From: Lachnospiraceae bacterium
Lineage (GTDB): Bacteria; Bacillota; Clostridia; Lachnospirales; Lachnospiraceae
Direction of reading: 5' to 3'
DNA: 51,877 nucleotides
NCBI GenBank assembly: GCA_022768745.1
Contig: JALELK010000006.1
Location: forward strand, 1-51,877
In this document: positions 10,087 through 18,382 of the stretch, piece after piece
Numbering within the stretch: the first letter of the stretch is position 1
Layout: every line of letters begins with the position of its first letter
The notes under the pieces: model-generated
Told to the model about the DNA's origin: nothing
The model's database searches: none
What the model saw: only the letters and a program-made list of their open reading frames with translations
Made by a program: the position numbers and the translations under genes

Positions 10087-11493
10087 CTATTGTTCAACAA
10101 GATAGCCATTCTCATCCAGTTTTGCATGATCCGAATAAGAATTAACATCTCCTATAATCTGTTGAAACTGGCTCTGTTCCTTTACAAGAGACAGTTTACC
10201 CGCCGAAAAATGGCAGGGAACCAGTTTTGTCTGGATACTTCCATCGGACTCAATAATCAATTGTGTCATAGCAGTATCGTAATCTGAGGGCATCTCCGAC
10301 TCCTGAGAAAAATAAAAATTTCCCAGACTATAATATACCGGTACTCCCTGTATCATATCCACTCCTTGCAGACAATGGGTGTGTCCGCCTATAATGGCAT
10401 CCGCCCCGGCTTCCACAAAGGATTTTGCCAAAGTGTACTGGTCAACTCCGTATTGGTGAGTTCCCTCTGTACCCCAGTGTACAAAACAGATCACATAATC
10501 TGCATTCTTCTTCGCCTGGGCAATTGCACTTAAATATTTCTCCGGATGTAACGTCTTTAGAACCCCGGGAGAATCTTCTGTGGCCTCTTTTGTATATTTC
10601 GTACTTCGCTCAATCTGTGTAGCTGCCACAATGGCTATCTTTTTTCCATTGGCTATAAAATAGATTGGCTCGGAGGCTTCCTTGATATTTTTGCCTGCAC
10701 CAATGACAGGCAAATCCAACTTTTGTACATTTTCAAGAGTATCCAGTAATCCCACACTACCATAGTCATATACGTGATTATTGGCAAGTCCAACCACATC
10801 GGTTCCCATCACTTTTAAATTTTCCGCCGTTTTGGGGTCTGCCCGAAACAGATAATCCTTTCCTACCAGAGGTGTTCCCCTGGTGGAATACGTACACTCA
10901 TTGTTAACTACTGTAATGTCACTGGCATTCATCTCATTCAAAAGGGTTCCATCGATACATTGGGTCAAATCATCCCCCACACTGTGAAAGTATGAGGTGG
11001 TTCCAACCCCCTCCGCCAGAGAAAAATCCCCAGTAAAAGTAAGAACTGTCTGATAGGAAGAATCGCACTTCTTTTCAACAATTCTTTCATCTATAGAATC
11101 TTGCAATCCGGTCTGTGCGCAATAATTATACCAAAGAACATGGATACTGCTCCCGGACACATCATACCAGATATCGGCATTGTCCAGTTCTGCGTAAGCG
11201 GCAATATTTTCCACTGCCTCCACACTGTAATTTCCGGTAAACCATCCCAGAAAGCTCTCATCAATAGGATGACTCCCTATAAAGTTGTTTGTACTCTTAT
11301 TTAAAATGGCATCATACGCTTCATCAATATTGGAAATATCTAAAAGCGGTTTATCTGCTTGTACTTTGCTAGTCTCATTCAGTTTCAGTCTGGGAACAAT
11401 TCTGTATCCAAATAACAGATACCAAACTACTCCAATCACCATCAGTACAAAGACCGTGGCGCAGATGCCGACCATATGATTATTTTTTTTCAT
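10087..11493 (-). CDS. CapA-family (PgsA-like) membrane-anchored metallophosphatase-fold protein
   Basis: A 468-residue protein with one N-terminal membrane anchor (about residues 9-29) and an extracellular remainder. The C-terminal 330 residues are the CapA/PgsA domain: LTFTGDFSLAEG, VVNNECT, VGLANNHVYDYG, CFVHWGTEGTHQY and IIGGHTHCLQG carry the expected metal-binding Asp, Asn and His residues of the calcineurin-like fold. CapA proteins help make or anchor poly-gamma-glutamate capsule in Bacillus. No pgsB or pgsC partner is here, so a capsule role cannot be claimed. The first 14 bases overlap the end of the Sel1 lipoprotein gene, implying translational coupling and a joint envelope function. 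Confidence 0.87.
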   Translation of the reverse strand: MKKNNHMVGICATVFVLMVIGVVWYLLFGYRIVPRLKLNETSKVQADKPLLDISNIDEAYDAILNKSTNNFIGSHPIDESFLGWFTGNYSVEAVENIAAYAELDNADIWYDVSGSSIHVLWYNYCAQTGLQDSIDERIVEKKCDSSYQTVLTFTGDFSLAEGVGTTSYFHSVGDDLTQCIDGTLLNEMNASDITVVNNECTYSTRGTPLVGKDYLFRADPKTAENLKVMGTDVVGLANNHVYDYGSVGLLDTLENVQKLDLPVIGAGKNIKEASEPIYFIANGKKIAIVAATQIERSTKYTKEATEDSPGVLKTLHPEKYLSAIAQAKKNADYVICFVHWGTEGTHQYGVDQYTLAKSFVEAGADAIIGGHTHCLQGVDMIQGVPVYYSLGNFYFSQESEMPSDYDTAMTQLIIESDGSIQTKLVPCHFSAGKLSLVKEQSQFQQIIGDVNSYSDHAKLDENGYLVEQ

Positions 11494-12601
11494 TCATCTG
11501 CTTTTGAACTCGTGCTACTGCTTCCTTAGCTCCCTCGTTGTCCTGCTGTGCTGCCATCTCATAATACTTCAATGCAGTCTCACTATTTTGTTCTACCCCT
11601 ATTCCGTTCTCATATAAGTATCCTAAGTTAATCTGTGCTGCAGCATAGCCCTGCATGGCTGCAAGCTTGTGATAATAAATGGCCTGATCAACATCTGCGT
11701 CCACGCCATTTCCCTTATAATAAAGATATCCCAGCTGGTTTTGTGCAGGAGCATACTCCTGTTCTGCAGCTTTTACATACCAATCAAAGGCTTTCTCATA
11801 ATTTTTGTCTACACCATAACCGTTTTCATACATCTGTCCCATGTAATACTGCGCCATGGCATAGTCATTTTTTGCACTCTTTGTGAAGTACTCAAGAGCT
11901 GTGTCATAATTTTGTTCAACACCTTTGCCCTCCACATACATCACTCCCAAACGGGTCTGCGCTGCATCTTTGATAAAGGCATCATAGATGGATAAATCCT
12001 CCATCTTTTCCACACTTTCGTACAGTTCGATAGCCTTCGGGTAATCTACAGAGGCGCCTAATCCCATTTCCATAAGATATGCCATATAATATACTCCAAC
12101 AGGTCGCCCATTTTGATATGCGGTATCAATGTTTTCAAAGGCTTTTGCCTTTTGCTGGTCTACCTCTCCGTAGCCTGCCAGATAAGCTCGTCCCACACCT
12201 ACATAGGCATCATCATCGCCATTTGCTATAGCCTGCTGAAACCAATCCATAGCCTTATCCAAGTCCTGTTCACCAAGGCATCCATTTAAATAAATATAGC
12301 CAAGACACCTTTGGGCATCTGCATTGTTTTGTGCGGCAGCCATTTCATAATAGGTTTTAGCCTTGTTGAAATCATGACCTGTCAGTGATGCGCCATAATC
12401 ATATCGGTTTGCTATTTCCATCTGGGCTTTTACATCTCCGTCCAGACTATATACTTCTAATTCTTCATCAGATAATTTTTCGTATTGAATCGGTTCTTTT
12501 TTTGTCTGCTCCTGTGCTGTCGTAGGTTTTTTCTCTGTCTTTCCACACCCAACCAAAACAACGGCTGCAACCAACAGACAAACCATTTTTCTTATTTTCA
12601 T
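11480..12601 (-). CDS. Sel1-repeat (TPR-like) lipoprotein
   Basis: The 373-residue product begins with a lipoprotein signal: MKIRK, a hydrophobic stretch and the lipobox LVGC, which predicts diacylglyceryl anchoring at Cys19. From about residue 50 on it is a run of roughly eight Sel1 repeats of about 36 residues, each containing a variant of A..(L/M)G.(L/M)Y..G.GV followed by A..(Y/W)Y..AA. These form a helical scaffold for protein binding. It therefore probably assembles partners at the outer face of the membrane, and the overlapping CapA-family gene is the natural candidate. It has its own promoter immediately after the tpiA terminator, and its ribosome site lies in a small palindrome. Confidence 0.88.
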   Translation of the reverse strand: MKIRKMVCLLVAAVVLVGCGKTEKKPTTAQEQTKKEPIQYEKLSDEELEVYSLDGDVKAQMEIANRYDYGASLTGHDFNKAKTYYEMAAAQNNADAQRCLGYIYLNGCLGEQDLDKAMDWFQQAIANGDDDAYVGVGRAYLAGYGEVDQQKAKAFENIDTAYQNGRPVGVYYMAYLMEMGLGASVDYPKAIELYESVEKMEDLSIYDAFIKDAAQTRLGVMYVEGKGVEQNYDTALEYFTKSAKNDYAMAQYYMGQMYENGYGVDKNYEKAFDWYVKAAEQEYAPAQNQLGYLYYKGNGVDADVDQAIYYHKLAAMQGYAAAQINLGYLYENGIGVEQNSETALKYYEMAAQQDNEGAKEAVARVQKQMNEKK

Positions 12602-12623
12602 TTTCTGTTCCTCCTACGGAGGT

Positions 12624-12652
12624 ATTCTATCACAAAAAGTTTTTCCGTACAA
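12624..12652 (-). promoter_or_regulatory. Promoter of the Sel1 lipoprotein / CapA operon
   Basis: TTGTAC (12652-12647), a 17-base spacer and TAGAAT (12629-12624) on the minus strand. The -35 element abuts the tail of the tpiA terminator. Confidence 0.6.
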
Positions 12653-12687
12653 TAAAAGATTGGGGCTAGACCATACGGCCTAACCCC
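12653..12687 (-). terminator. Intrinsic terminator after tpiA
   Basis: An 11-bp stem (12662-12672 with 12677-12687) has two positions that pair only as G-U in the minus-strand RNA. The tail TTTTATT follows. Confidence 0.88.
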
Positions 12688-12702
12688 ATATAAACTCTTA
12701 CT

Positions 12703-13452
12703 TTATTTGTAGTTTACAATCTTTCCAAAATCTGCCTTTAATGAAGCACCACCAACAAGTCCGCCATCAATATCAGGCTTTGCAAACAATTCAGCTGCGT
12801 TTCCTGCATTTACAGATCCGCCATACTGAATGCGGATTGCTTCTGCTGTAGCCTCATCATAAACTTCTTTGATGCACTCTCTGATTGCTCCGCAAACCTC
12901 TTCAGCCTGGTCGGATGTGGCTGTCTCGCCGGTTCCGATTGCCCAGATTGGCTCGTAAGCAATGACTGCCTTCTTAGCCTGATCTGCAGTTACGTTCTGG
13001 AATGCAATCTTAATCTGCATACGAATCCACTCAATGTAGATTCCCTGCTTTCTCTGTGTCAAAGACTCTCCACAGCAGATGATAGGTGTGATACTATGCT
13101 CGAATGCCTTTAAGACTTTCTTGTTTACAGTCTCATCTGTCTCTGCGAAGTATTCTCTTCTCTCTGAGTGTCCCAATACCACATATTCAACACCTGCATC
13201 GGTAAGCATAGCCGGTGCAATTTCACCTGTATAGGCACCGCTCTCCTCAAAGTACATATTTTCTGCACCAATGTGAATATTGGTTCCCTTTGCTGCTTCT
13301 ACAGCCGGAATGATGTCAATTGCCGGTACGCAAAAAACAACATCCACATCATCGTTTGCCACTAAAGGCTTTAATTCATTAATCAAAGCAACTGCCTCAC
13401 TAGGAGTCTTGTTCATTTTCCAATTGCCTGCAATAATCTTTGTTCTTGCCAT
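12703..13452 (-). CDS. tpiA: Triosephosphate isomerase
   Basis: A 249-residue TIM barrel of normal length that interconverts dihydroxyacetone phosphate and glyceraldehyde 3-phosphate. The catalytic elements are in place: GNWKMNK (Asn/Lys) near residue 9, VVLGHSERR (electrophilic His) near 92, [11 protein letters not shown] (general-base Glu and the closing loop) near 164, and IQYGGSVN and GLVGGASL for phosphate binding. It starts 11 bases after pgk behind a clear ribosome site and ends in a terminator, so it is the last gene of gap-pgk-tpiA. Confidence 0.97.
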   Translation of the reverse strand: MARTKIIAGNWKMNKTPSEAVALINELKPLVANDDVDVVFCVPAIDIIPAVEAAKGTNIHIGAENMYFEESGAYTGEIAPAMLTDAGVEYVVLGHSERREYFAETDETVNKKVLKAFEHSITPIICCGESLTQRKQGIYIEWIRMQIKIAFQNVTADQAKKAVIAYEPIWAIGTGETATSDQAEEVCGAIRECIKEVYDEATAEAIRIQYGGSVNAGNAAELFAKPDIDGGLVGGASLKADFGKIVNYK

Positions 13453-13463
13453 TGTATTTCTCC

Positions 13464-14660
13464 TTATTTATCGTTTGCTGCAGCAACACCAGGTAACTCC
13501 TTACCCTCAAGGAACTCCAGTGAAGCTCCACCACCTGTAGAAATGTGAGTCATCTTGTCTCCAAATCCCAGGTTATTTGCTGCTGATGCGGAATCACCAC
13601 CACCAATGATAGTTGTTCCGTCAATTGCTGCCAAAGCCTCGCATACTGCGATAGTACCCTTAGCAAAGTTTGGCATCTCGAAACATCCCATAGGTCCGTT
13701 CCAAACAACAGTCTTTGCATTCTTGATTGCATTTGTAAACAACTCACAAGTCTTTGGTCCGATATCCATACCTTCCATATCATCAGGAATCTCACCACGA
13801 CCAACTACCTTGAAATTACAATCATTCTTGAAATCATCTCCAACAACTGTATCGATTGGAATCAAAAGCTCAACGCCCTTTGCCTTTGCTTTCTCCTCCA
13901 TCTGAAGAGCATACTCTTTGTAGTCTTCCTCAAGAAGTGACTTACCAACCGGCTCACCGTGTGCTGCCATAAATGTATATGCCATACCACCACCGATAAT
14001 CAATGTGTCAACCTTGTCAAGAAGGTTCTCTATAACTGGAATCTTAGAAGAAACCTTTGCGCCACCTAAAATAGCAACGAAAGGACGTACCGGATTTTCT
14101 ACTGCATTTCCAAGGAAATCAATTTCCTTCTGCATCAAATATCCTACAACAGCAGTGTCAACAAACTGTGTAACACCTACATTTGAGCAATGTGCTCTAT
14201 GTGCTGTACCGAAAGCGTCGTTTACAAACACATCACAGATAGAAGCCAAATCCTTAGAGAATGCTTCTCCGTTCTTTGTCTCCTCTGCACGATATCTTGT
14301 ATTCTCCAAAAGAATAATATCGCCATCTTTCATAGCCTCAACTGCGGCTCTGGCATTAGGGCCAACCACTTCGTTGTCTGGTGCGAATTTTACTTCCTGA
14401 CCAAGAAGCTCAGATAATCTCTTTGCTACAGGAGCAAGGCTAAGTTCAGGAACCGGTTCTCCCTTTGGCTTTCCAAGATGTGAACAAAGAATTACTTTTC
14501 CACCGTCAGCCACTAATTTTTTAATTGTTGGAAGTGCCTGAACCAAACGGTTCTCATCTGTAATCTTTCCATCAATCAAAGGAACATTGAAATCACATCT
14601 GCAAAGAACACGAAGGCCCTTAACATTGATGTCATCAATTGATTTTTTGTTTAAACCCAT
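13464..14660 (-). CDS. pgk: Phosphoglycerate kinase
   Basis: A 398-residue two-lobed kinase that makes ATP from 1,3-bisphosphoglycerate. Visible family elements are RCDFNVPL near residue 20, the substrate loop [11 protein letters not shown] near 58, LLENTRY near 110, [12 protein letters not shown] near 156, [12 protein letters not shown] near 194, and the nucleotide-binding WNGPMGCFE and GGGDSA near the end. The start is at 14660, behind GGAGG. Codons further upstream would run through the terminator hairpin after gap. Only about 28 bases separate that terminator from this start, so expression probably depends on read-through from gap. Confidence 0.97.
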   Translation of the reverse strand: MGLNKKSIDDINVKGLRVLCRCDFNVPLIDGKITDENRLVQALPTIKKLVADGGKVILCSHLGKPKGEPVPELSLAPVAKRLSELLGQEVKFAPDNEVVGPNARAAVEAMKDGDIILLENTRYRAEETKNGEAFSKDLASICDVFVNDAFGTAHRAHCSNVGVTQFVDTAVVGYLMQKEIDFLGNAVENPVRPFVAILGGAKVSSKIPVIENLLDKVDTLIIGGGMAYTFMAAHGEPVGKSLLEEDYKEYALQMEEKAKAKGVELLIPIDTVVGDDFKNDCNFKVVGRGEIPDDMEGMDIGPKTCELFTNAIKNAKTVVWNGPMGCFEMPNFAKGTIAVCEALAAIDGTTIIGGGDSASAANNLGFGDKMTHISTGGGASLEFLEGKELPGVAAANDK

Positions 14661-14688
14661 GACTAAATCCTCCATTTTCATTATATAC

Positions 14689-14718
14689 AAAAAGGGTCCG
14701 GTCCAAACGACCGGACCC
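14689..14718 (-). terminator. Intrinsic terminator between gap and pgk
   Basis: A perfect 10-bp GC-rich stem (14694-14703 with 14709-14718, loop of five) followed by TTTTTGT on the minus strand. It sits inside what otherwise looks like one operon. Confidence 0.92.
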
Positions 14719-14751
14719 ATCTTGAGTCAAATTAAAAGACTTGGTAGTTTA

Positions 14752-15753
14752 CTATGCCAACTCAGAGAAGTACTTAATTGTACGAACCATCTGAGATGTG
14801 TAGCTGTTCTCATTGTCATACCAAGAAACAACCTGTACCAAGTTATCCTCGCCTACCATTGTCTGTGTAGCATCGAAGATTGAACCATATGTGCTTCCGA
14901 TGATATCGCTAGATACGATTTCATCTTCGTTGTAACCGAATGACTCTGTAGCTGCTGCCTTCATAGCTGCGTTGATTTCTTCAACTGTGCAAGACTTCTC
15001 AACTGTTGCAACAAGGATTGTTGTAGAACCTGTTGGGCAAGGAACACGCTGTGCAGAACCGATTAACTTTCCGTTCAATTCTGGAATAACCAAACCAATT
15101 GCCTTAGCAGCACCGGTTGAGTTAGGAACGATGTTAACTGCAGCTGCACGAGATCTTCTCAAGTCACCCTTTCTCTGTGGGCCATCAAGTGTCATCTGAT
15201 CACCTGTGTATGAGTGAATTGTGCTCATGATACCAGACTTGATACCGAAAGCATCGTTAAGTGCCTTAGCCATTGGAGCCAAGCAGTTTGTTGTACAAGA
15301 AGCTGCTGAGATGATCTTGTCATCTGGAGTCAAAGTCTTGTGGTTTACATTGTAAACGATTGTAGGAAGATCATTTCCTGCAGGTGCAGAGATAACAACC
15401 TTACGAGCACCAGCATTGATATGAGCCTGTGCTTTTTCCTTGCTTGTATAGAAGCCTGAGCACTCCAATACAACGTCTACCTTTAATTCTCCCCATGGGC
15501 AATTGTTTGCATCTGGGAAAGCGTAAATCTTGATTTCCTTACCATCAACTGTGATAGAGTCCTCTCCAGCTGATACTGTGTCAGCCAAAGCGTACTTACC
15601 CTGTGATGAATCATACTTTAACAAATGAGCCAACATCTTTGGGCTTGTCAAGTCATTGATTGCAACAACTTCATATCCTTCTGCGCCAAACATCTGTCTG
15701 AAAGCGAGACGACCGATACGGCCGAAACCATTAATAGCTACTCTTACTGCCAT
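14752..15753 (-). CDS. gap: Glyceraldehyde-3-phosphate dehydrogenase
   Basis: A 333-residue phosphorylating enzyme of standard length. It has the Rossmann start [13 protein letters not shown], the catalytic-cysteine motif [12 protein letters not shown] near residue 150, the catalytic-histidine segment [10 protein letters not shown] near 177, the phosphate-binding [17 protein letters not shown] and the C-terminal [11 protein letters not shown]. The residues around the NAD pocket include Asp33-equivalent VAINDLT, suggesting NAD preference. It has a strong own promoter and an AGGAGG ribosome site. A strong terminator after it should make gap transcripts more abundant than pgk-tpiA transcripts. 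Confidence 0.97.
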   Translation of the reverse strand: MAVRVAINGFGRIGRLAFRQMFGAEGYEVVAINDLTSPKMLAHLLKYDSSQGKYALADTVSAGEDSITVDGKEIKIYAFPDANNCPWGELKVDVVLECSGFYTSKEKAQAHINAGARKVVISAPAGNDLPTIVYNVNHKTLTPDDKIISAASCTTNCLAPMAKALNDAFGIKSGIMSTIHSYTGDQMTLDGPQRKGDLRRSRAAAVNIVPNSTGAAKAIGLVIPELNGKLIGSAQRVPCPTGSTTILVATVEKSCTVEEINAAMKAAATESFGYNEDEIVSSDIIGSTYGSIFDATQTMVGEDNLVQVVSWYDNENSYTSQMVRTIKYFSELA

Positions 15754-15815
15754 TTTCTATTCCTCCTAAGATATAAAATACTGTTCCAGGAAATTATTAT
15801 TCCCAAACTGAGTTT

Positions 15816-15844
15816 ATTTTACCCAATTTTTTCCGTAATTTCAA
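15816..15844 (-). promoter_or_regulatory. gap promoter
   Basis: TTGAAA (15844-15839), 17 bases, TAAAAT (15821-15816) on the minus strand, about 55 bases before the gap start. Confidence 0.7.
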
Positions 15845-15882
15845 CCCATTATTTCTAACTTTGATAAATTTTTCACTATTTA

Positions 15883-15911
15883 TTGAATTTGCGTTTCTCA
15901 TTTCCTATAAT
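15883..15911 (+). promoter_or_regulatory. Promoter of the PHP phosphatase gene
   Basis: TTGAAT (15883-15888), 17 bases, TATAAT (15906-15911). It is divergent from the gap promoter. Confidence 0.75.
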
Positions 15912-15945
15912 AAGGAAAAAAATGTACGCAGGAAAGGAGCTCCCT

Positions 15946-16755
15946 ATGAGCTTATTATGGGACAATCATATGCACTCTTCTTTTTCAGGAGATTGCGACA
16001 TACCGGCAAAGGAAATGGCTGCCGCCGCCAAAGAAAAAGGGTTGCTTGGCATTACCTTTACTGATCATCTGGATTTAGATTATATGGAGGAACCGGGCTT
16101 ATTTGATTTGGATATTCCGGCATATCTGGACAGTATCCAGTCTCTTGCCCAGACAGAGTCCTCTTCTCTTACCATCCGAAAGGGCATTGAACTAGGTCTG
16201 CAGCCTCAACTCACAAATGTATACAACGAAATACTTTCTTCAAATAATTTTGATTTTGTCATTGGCTCTACCCATGTCATCAATGGATTGGATCCTTATT
16301 ATCCGAAGTATTTTTCCACCAGAGATGAACATACTGCTTTTTTAGAATACTATGAGACAATCCTAAAAAACATACAGGCGTTTCCTAACATTGATGCAGT
16401 AGGTCATCTGGACTATTGCTTCCGATATGGTCCCTACCCGGATGCCGCCTATGACACCTATGGATCCTACGCCGAAATTGTAGATGCAATCCTTTCTTAT
16501 ATAATAAAAAAAGACATAGCTCTGGAAGTAAACTCCGGTTCCTATCGTTGCGGATTAACAGAGCCTAACCCTTCCCTCTCTATTTTAAAAAGATATCGTC
16601 AATTGGGCGGCGCTCTCATTACCGTCGGAGCCGATGCACACACTCCCCGGCATGTAGCCCTGGAGTTTTCTCATCTGGCAGAATTGCTCTTGGACTGTGG
16701 TTTTACGGAGTATGCCGTATTTCAAAATCGTACTCCAACATTTTTTTCTATTTAA
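15946..16755 (+). CDS. PHP-domain phosphatase, histidinol-phosphatase (HisJ/HisK) family
   Basis: The 269-residue protein is a single PHP domain. Trinuclear metal-site motifs are visible: DNHMHSSFSGD near residue 7, TFTDHLD near 39, GSTHVING near 108, GHLDYC near 163 and GADAHTP near 235. Family members remove phosphate from histidinol phosphate in histidine synthesis. No other his genes are near, so the substrate is assigned from family only, and another small phosphoester is possible. The start at 15946 is chosen for AAAGGAG seven bases upstream; the longer in-frame alternative begins at the -35 element of its promoter. It is one of few plus-strand genes here. Confidence 0.85.
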   Translation: MSLLWDNHMHSSFSGDCDIPAKEMAAAAKEKGLLGITFTDHLDLDYMEEPGLFDLDIPAYLDSIQSLAQTESSSLTIRKGIELGLQPQLTNVYNEILSSNNFDFVIGSTHVINGLDPYYPKYFSTRDEHTAFLEYYETILKNIQAFPNIDAVGHLDYCFRYGPYPDAAYDTYGSYAEIVDAILSYIIKKDIALEVNSGSYRCGLTEPNPSLSILKRYRQLGGALITVGADAHTPRHVALEFSHLAELLLDCGFTEYAVFQNRTPTFFSI

Positions 16756-16769
16756 TCATTTATTTTTAA

Positions 16770-16890
16770 ATGCAAAACGAGCCACTCGGGGAGAGTGACT
16801 CGTTTTACAACTTTATGAGACTTACAAAGGATAGAGACTTATGCTTGTATTGGAACAAACCAACACAAGAAGTTCTATGAACTTTTAAGC
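16770..16890 (-). ncRNA. Candidate small RNA of about 120 nt
   Basis: This interval has no gene but reads on the minus strand as an independent unit: a promoter (16926-16898), a start near 16890, a 6-bp hairpin (16870-16884), directly beside it a 10-bp hairpin (16844-16853 with 16860-16869), a single-stranded part with AAGUCUC twice and a pyrimidine-rich AUCCUUUG, then a terminator hairpin (16774-16806). Two positions that would be C-A mismatches on the plus strand become G-U pairs on the minus strand, supporting this orientation. It matches no RNA family I recognise. Confidence 0.5.
16774..16806. terminator. Hairpin terminator between the PHP phosphatase gene and the candidate small RNA
   Basis: Arms AAAACGAG and CTCGTTTT, then one C-A (plus) or G-U (minus) position and a further 5 bp around a five-base loop. 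T residues flank it on both strands, so it can serve the plus-strand phosphatase gene and the minus-strand transcript. Confidence 0.85.
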
Positions 16891-16897
16891 AAGGACT

Positions 16898-16926
16898 ATA
16901 CTATCATGACTTTCTCCTAATGTCAA
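16898..16926 (-). promoter_or_regulatory. Minus-strand promoter of the candidate small RNA
   Basis: TTGACA (16926-16921), 17 bases, TAGTAT (16903-16898). The -35 element lies in the left arm of the palindrome at 16922-16949. Confidence 0.55.
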
Positions 16927-16949
16927 CAAAATAATTCACATTTGTTGAC
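16922..16949. promoter_or_regulatory. Perfect palindrome shared by two divergent promoters
   Basis: Arms GTCAACAAA (16922-16930) and TTTGTTGAC (16941-16949) are perfect inverted copies around a 10-base A/T-rich centre. Each arm contains a -35 TTGAC element, one facing each way. Whether a regulator also binds here is unknown. Confidence 0.55.
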
Positions 16950-16973
16950 TTTTTCTCTTTTGTTCCTTATAAC
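16945..16973 (+). promoter_or_regulatory. Promoter of the flippase gene
   Basis: TTGACT (16945-16950), 17 bases, TATAAC (16968-16973). The leader to the TTG start at 17048 is about 65 bases. Confidence 0.6.
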
Positions 16974-17047
16974 CTTAATGTTTCACAAGTTCTTTTCCTA
17001 TCTTTTATGGCATATACTTGTTATAACTCACATTTCCGAGGTCCGTT

Positions 17048-18373
17048 TTGCAAAGAAGTAAACATCCCATTTACGCTGGTGCCCTCTGTCTTACCCTTTC
17101 CGGTTTACTATGCCGTTTTATCGGTTTTTATTATAAAATATTTTTATCCCGTGCCATCGGTGCAAAAGAACTGGGACTCTACCAGCTTTCTATGCCACTT
17201 CTTGGAATCGGCATTGCTCTGGCAAATTCCGGAATACACACCGCCATCTCCAAATATGTGGCCGGAGCCAGCGCAACCTCAAAGGCAAAAGCGAAAAACT
17301 ACCTGTACACAGGTCTCGCTGTGTCCCTGTCTCTGGGTTTAGGCTACGCCCTGATATGCTTTCAATTAGCAGATTACATTGCCACCTACATTTTTTTTGA
17401 GCCAGCCATTGCCGGGCTGTTAAAAATCCTTGCCTTCTGCGTTCCCTTAGAATGTATCCACGGATGTATCAACGGCTATTATTATGGTTTGCAAAAAGCC
17501 ATCATCCCCTCCTGCGGACAATGTATTGAACAGTTAATCCGAGTGGGATGCGTCTTTGGAATCTACTACCTTTTGCAACAGGAAAATACTCCCTTTACAA
17601 AAACCCATGCCATGTATGGTCTGCTGTTAGGTGAACTGGCTGCCACCCTCTATTACCTAACTGTACTTTCCTTTCAATCACATGAGAAGTGCCATAAACC
17701 AATCAAGGAAAAATTTTTACCGGAGCTGTTTCAAATGGCTGTACCAGTGACGGCCACCCGACTTTCTCTCACCTTTTTAACCAGCTTTGAAAACATAATG
17801 ATTCCTTTGCAACTGGTTTGCTTCGGTTTGAGCAATACCCAGGCTTTATCCATCTATGGAATCTACAGTGGTATGGCTGTGCCAATGGTTTTCTTTCCCA
17901 CCGTACTGTCAAACTCCATAGCCGTTATGCTGCTTCCCTCCATATCCAGAGCGAAAGAAGAGGGGAAAAATTCCTATATCCGCCACAGCGTCTCCCTGGG
18001 ATTTACCCTATGTATGCTCCTTGGTTTTGCCTGTGCCTTCTTCTTCTACTGCTTCGGCGGTTTTATCGGAGAGACCATATTCCATAATCAGGTGGCCGGC
18101 ATTTACATCAAAACCCTTGGATGGTTGTGTCCCTTTCTTTTTCTCGGGGTCACGATGAGCAGCATTCTCAACGGTCTTGGAAACACAAAGGACACCTTTT
18201 TCATCAGCCTCTTTGCCGCCGGCATACGCCTGATTTTTATTATGTTCTTTATTCGGCAATTTGGATTCCGGGCCTTTTTGCTGGGCGTACTTATCAGCCA
18301 AATCACCTCTTCCTTTCTCTCCTATGGAAGACTTGTTTTTATTACACAAAAAGGATCAGACCAAAAGGTCTGA
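17048..18373 (+). CDS. Polysaccharide/lipid flippase of the MOP superfamily (SpoVB/MurJ-like)
   Basis: A 441-residue protein with about 12 membrane helices. The opening LTLSGLLCRFIGFYYKIFLSR, AIGAKELGLYQLSMPL and ANSGIHTAISKYVA segments are typical of SpoVB/YtgP-like flippases, which move lipid-linked oligosaccharides or lipid II across the membrane. SpoVB proper acts in spore cortex synthesis and is usually about 500 residues, so this is a shorter member and the exact substrate is open. The start is a TTG: GAGG lies six bases upstream and an in-frame stop shortly before leaves no ATG. The end overlaps the shared terminator with the EAL gene. Confidence 0.85.
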   Translation: MQRSKHPIYAGALCLTLSGLLCRFIGFYYKIFLSRAIGAKELGLYQLSMPLLGIGIALANSGIHTAISKYVAGASATSKAKAKNYLYTGLAVSLSLGLGYALICFQLADYIATYIFFEPAIAGLLKILAFCVPLECIHGCINGYYYGLQKAIIPSCGQCIEQLIRVGCVFGIYYLLQQENTPFTKTHAMYGLLLGELAATLYYLTVLSFQSHEKCHKPIKEKFLPELFQMAVPVTATRLSLTFLTSFENIMIPLQLVCFGLSNTQALSIYGIYSGMAVPMVFFPTVLSNSIAVMLLPSISRAKEEGKNSYIRHSVSLGFTLCMLLGFACAFFFYCFGGFIGETIFHNQVAGIYIKTLGWLCPFLFLGVTMSSILNGLGNTKDTFFISLFAAGIRLIFIMFFIRQFGFRAFLLGVLISQITSSFLSYGRLVFITQKGSDQKV

Positions 18374-18376
18374 CCC
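18347..18376 (-). terminator. Terminator between convergent flippase and EAL genes
   Basis: A 10-bp stem (18353-18362 with 18367-18376) around AAAA, with a run of T on the minus strand. One pair is G-U only in that direction, so it mainly serves the EAL gene, though it overlaps the end of the flippase gene. Confidence 0.85.
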
Positions 18377-18382
18377 TTATTT

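Noticed and set aside
10087-12601. Poly-gamma-glutamate capsule locus
   Set aside because: Only a CapA-type protein is present; no PgsB ligase or PgsC is nearby.
14661-14720. A longer pgk N terminus
   Set aside because: The added residues are a translation of the terminator hairpin after gap, and GGAGG selects 14660.
16978-17060. A 27-codon leader ORF overlapping the flippase start
   Set aside because: It lacks a ribosome site, begins almost at the transcription start, and has no suggestive codon content for attenuation.
18008-18349. A 113-codon minus-strand frame inside the flippase gene
   Set aside because: Its composition is the antisense image of membrane helices, and it lacks a start signal.
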